The notes under the pieces: model-generated
Seen by the model: the letters and a program-made list of their open reading frames with translations, nothing else
Databases searched by the model: none
What the model was told of the DNA's origin: nothing
Shown: piece after piece, positions 62,463 to 64,000 of the stretch
How the letters are laid out: each line of letters opens with the position of its first letter
How positions within the stretch are numbered: the first letter of the stretch is position 1
DNA from: Bog-375 sp049698695
Lineage (GTDB): Bacteria > Acidobacteriota > Terriglobia > Bryobacterales > Bryobacteraceae
Direction: 5' to 3'
Assembly: GCA_049698695.1 (NCBI GenBank)
Contig: JBAVYH010000006.1
Location: forward strand, 8,241-72,240
DNA length: 64,000 nt
Translations under genes and position numbers: made by a program

Positions 62463-62603
62463 GGGAAACTGCCCCAAGAACTCGCCCAGCGAATGTCCGC
62501 CTTCGAGGTAATCGATCAGACTCTTGAACGGAACCCGCGTGCCACGAAAGCAGGGCATCCCCTACATGACTTCAGGATCGGCGACAATAACAGGCGTTTC
62601 CAT
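62463..62603 (-). pseudogene. DUF433 antitoxin-like remnant with in-frame stop
   Basis: Starting at ATG 62603 the minus strand reads METPVIVADPEVM, a TAG stop (62564-62562), then GMPCFRGTRVPFKSLIDYL, then EGGHSLGEFLGQFP before similarity ends at about 62463. This matches the DUF433 family (VapB-like antitoxins; xPVFRGTRVPVxxLxxYL), but has a nonsense codon and lost its C-terminal half. Confidence 0.7.
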
Positions 62604-62687
62604 GCCTTATCTATTCTACCAAGCCGTATCCGGGAGGTTCGCCGGCTTGCTCGTGCGGGCTTGGGGCGGCCGCATAGCCTGCGGCGG

Positions 62688-62717
62688 TTCGAAGTATAGT
62701 TCCAGTGCTTTCTTCAG
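62688..62717 (-). pseudogene. Possible HicB-like antitoxin fragment
   Basis: Ten residues LKKALELYFE resemble the HicB antitoxin segment (LKEALELYFE). No HicB-like sequence before or after it. I regard it as a scrap. Confidence 0.25.
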
Positions 62718-62786
62718 GTCGATTCGAGCCGAATTCGATTGTTGACGGCGTCGCAGCTGGGCGCTGCGAAAATGCACGCCCGCCAA

Positions 62787-63128
62787 TCAGCCGGCCCTCT
62801 TCAATCCCTTGCGGATGGCTTGCTTGAGCACGGTTTGGTAGCCGACACCGGTCTTTCGCGCGATCTGCTGCGCCTCCTCAAGGTCGGCGATCGGGACGCG
62901 GATGGAGATGGGGCGGGTCGCGTTCCGCTTGGCCTGCGCGATGAGCCGCTCCAACACCTTCGAACCGGTCCGGCTGAGATTCGATCCGGCGGAGCGAATC
63001 AGGGTCCCGTCCTTGAGCGCGCGGGCAAACTCGCGCTGCGTCTGCCGGCGGCCGTGCGGAGTCGCGTACCAGTCGGCCTCCTCTGCCTCGGATTCGAACC
63101 TGGGAACGTCATTCGATTTGCGGCGCAT
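62787..63128 (-). CDS. BrnA-like antitoxin (CopG family)
   Basis: 113 residues from ATG 63128. The C-terminal ribbon-helix-helix is RPISIRVPIADLEEAQQIARKTGVGYQTVLKQAIRKGLKRAG, and before it an acidic segment DVPRFESEAEEADWYATPHGRRQTQ that may wrap the toxin. The gene overlaps the toxin upstream by 20 bases, an arrangement typical of brnTA. It should repress its own promoter at 63401-63423. Confidence 0.8.
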   Translation of the reverse strand: MRRKSNDVPRFESEAEEADWYATPHGRRQTQREFARALKDGTLIRSAGSNLSRTGSKVLERLIAQAKRNATRPISIRVPIADLEEAQQIARKTGVGYQTVLKQAIRKGLKRAG

Positions 63129-63393
63129 ACTTACTCCTCTCTGCAACATTCATTTCATAAGCGGTCACGGCGCGGAACAGCTTCCGGCGAATTGTGAACA
63201 CCACGACCAGATAACGGCCGGCTGCTGTTTTGCCGAACAGCTTCCACCGGTTTTCGCCGCCGATCGATTTCGCCGGAAAGACCACGTGCCTGCCGCCCGC
63301 GGCCTCTTCAACCTCGAAGGCCGTAACCGCGTGGCGCAGGATATGACCCACGTTGGCCGTGTCCCAATCGAAGCCCTCGAACTTGGCCAGCAC
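63109..63393 (-). CDS. BrnT-like toxin
   Basis: 94 residues with GTG start. FEGFDWDTANVGHILRHAVTAFEVEEAAGGRHVVFP matches the BrnT N-terminus (FEWDxxKxxxNLxKHGVxFEEA). The C-terminal half has RWKLFGKTAAGRYLVVVFTIRRKLFRAVTAYEMNVAERSKYA with the R-x2-T-A-x2-M-x2-AE-R-xxY ending of the family. It is a predicted RNase toxin. The antitoxin gene overlaps its end by 20 bases. Confidence 0.82.
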   Translation of the reverse strand: MLAKFEGFDWDTANVGHILRHAVTAFEVEEAAGGRHVVFPAKSIGGENRWKLFGKTAAGRYLVVVFTIRRKLFRAVTAYEMNVAERSKYAPQIE

Positions 63394-63400
63394 GATTTCA

Positions 63401-63423
63401 GTATATACGAATCGTGTATATAC
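63401..63423 (-). promoter_or_regulatory. Operator of the brnTA-like pair
   Basis: Two copies of the palindromic octamer GTATATAC (63401-63408 and 63416-63423), 15 bases centre to centre, eight bases upstream of the toxin start. Such spacing fits two antitoxin dimers side by side on the promoter. Confidence 0.65.
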
Positions 63424-63435
63424 GTGACGGTCGGT

Positions 63436-63849
63436 TCAGGCTGGCCCCTTTTTCTGACCCACCCAGTGGCGATCATACAGGCAGTGTTTTCCCAATAGCT
63501 TCACGAAATCATTCGCGGCTTTGATCGCGGCCGCGGCCTCGGCCGCTGTGGCTGAGTCACCCGAGTGCACTATGCCATTCCTTTTGCGTCTAACGGCATC
63601 TATTGCGCGCACCGTCGCCATTTTCCGGTCGTCGAACTCGGGCATAAGAAGGGGGAGGTCGATATTTAGGCGACGGGCCATGCTGGGCTGGGCGTCGTAC
63701 TTATCGATTGCGCTCTTGGACAGACCTTTCATCTCCTTGACGCCCCGCAGATAGTCGACGGCGGCACCGTCGCACGCCATAAATGCCAGCAACAGCGCGT
63801 ATGTAGGATTCGAGTTCACGCGGAGCTCTTCGTCCGCTTGAAGGAGCAT
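63436..63849 (-). CDS. HEPN-like protein
   Basis: 137 residues, helical. The segment VRAIDAVRRKRNGIVHSGDSATAAEAAAAIKAANDFVKLLGK contains RNxxxH-like RNGIVH (R-x4-H), the HEPN catalytic motif, followed by the usual helix. The N-terminal part has NPTYALLLAFMACDGAAVDYLRGVKEMKG. HEPN proteins are RNases in toxin systems and defence; a partner MNT gene is not adjacent. The ORF fits the accessory character of this end of the window. Confidence 0.65.
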   Translation of the reverse strand: MLLQADEELRVNSNPTYALLLAFMACDGAAVDYLRGVKEMKGLSKSAIDKYDAQPSMARRLNIDLPLLMPEFDDRKMATVRAIDAVRRKRNGIVHSGDSATAAEAAAAIKAANDFVKLLGKHCLYDRHWVGQKKGPA

Positions 63850-63875
63850 TCTGACCGGACCAGTGATCGCGATCT

Positions 63876-64000
63876 CTAGTGTCCTGTCTCTAAAGTTCGT
63901 TTATACTTCCGCACCTTCCTGATGATCGTGTTGGCGCTCGCCACCCACTGGAACGGTTGGGGGGCCTTGTTGCTGTCGCGAATGTATTCGCGGATCGTTT
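63876..64000 (-). mobile_element. C-terminal end of an IS630-like transposase, cut by the window edge
   Basis: On the minus strand the last 40 codons read IRDYIRDSNKAPQPFQWVAS, then ANTIIRKVRKYKRTLETGH and a stop at 63878-63876. This is the C-terminal pattern of IS630-family transposases (IRxYIxxxNxxPxPFxWxAxxxxILxKV). The IS end probably lies near 63870. The rest continues beyond position 64000. Confidence 0.7.

Overview
The window is about 64 kb of high-GC bacterial chromosome with densely packed short operons on both strands. Gene content suggests an acidobacterium of the Bryobacterales/Solibacter type. The signs are a Ser/Thr kinase fused to a PD40 propeller, a carboxypeptidase-regulatory/TonB-barrel receptor remnant, LptD (so a Gram-negative envelope), a flagellin chaperone plus FlaG, type IV pilus genes, a circularly permuted ATP-grasp protein and many PilZ/receiver proteins. 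This placement is inferred from gene content, not from a marker-gene comparison.

Layout. 0-2.5 kb: glycolate oxidase subunits GlcE-GlcF, then a purQ scrap and tRNA-Leu(UAA). 3-7 kb: a secreted protein, an LhgO-type FAD oxidase, FliS, FlaG and a small protein. 7-14.6 kb: a membrane/TPR glycosyltransferase-like protein, RimI, FeoAB, a pilin, LysA and a CBM9-like protein. 14.7-17.2 kb: two PilZ proteins, a YkgJ cysteine-cluster protein, a tiny membrane protein, and two tandem small-RNA-like transcription units, each with its own promoter, C-rich hairpin loop and terminator. 17.3-23.5 kb: LptD, an RDD protein, Sua5/TsaC, RF2 (with a +1 programmed frameshift) and a phosphoesterase. 23.6-27 kb: PilT followed by a HigBA-like toxin-antitoxin segment flanked by a second copy of the pilT 3' end, then an ATPase and a small Cys protein. 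27-34 kb: kinase-PD40, phosphoglycerate kinase, an orphan ABC ATPase and an ATP-grasp protein. 34-39 kb: a GAF-GAF-PP2C phosphatase, DeoC and RpiB with N-terminal extensions that recall microcompartment cargo, HPF and RapZ.

39-44.4 kb is a branched-chain amino-acid locus. It starts with a leader peptide rich in Ile/Val/Leu codons and a terminator/antiterminator, followed by ilvB, ilvN, ilvC and a citramalate synthase (isoleucine from pyruvate). 44.5-48.8 kb: a Dabb protein, a DksA/TraR-like factor, Hfq, HflX, tRNA-Met and a methyltransferase. 49-54 kb is a nitric-oxide defence unit: a Crp/Fnr regulator, the RIC iron-sulfur repair protein, quinol NO reductase and a membrane polyferredoxin, with a TGAC-N4-GTCA box placed for activation upstream of ric. 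54-60 kb: a cupin, a decayed TonB receptor, a Gfo/Idh oxidoreductase, two receiver proteins and a 2'-5' RNA ligase-like protein. 60.3-64 kb: an M3 peptidase, then an accessory strip with toxin-antitoxin remnants, an intact BrnTA-like pair, a HEPN-like protein and the end of an IS630-type transposase.

Two families of dispersed intergenic repeats occur through the window: one built on AGCATGCCCC and one on GAGCCGCGACCGTAAGGGAG. The most novel-looking signal is the tandem pair of small RNAs at 16.7-17.1 kb.
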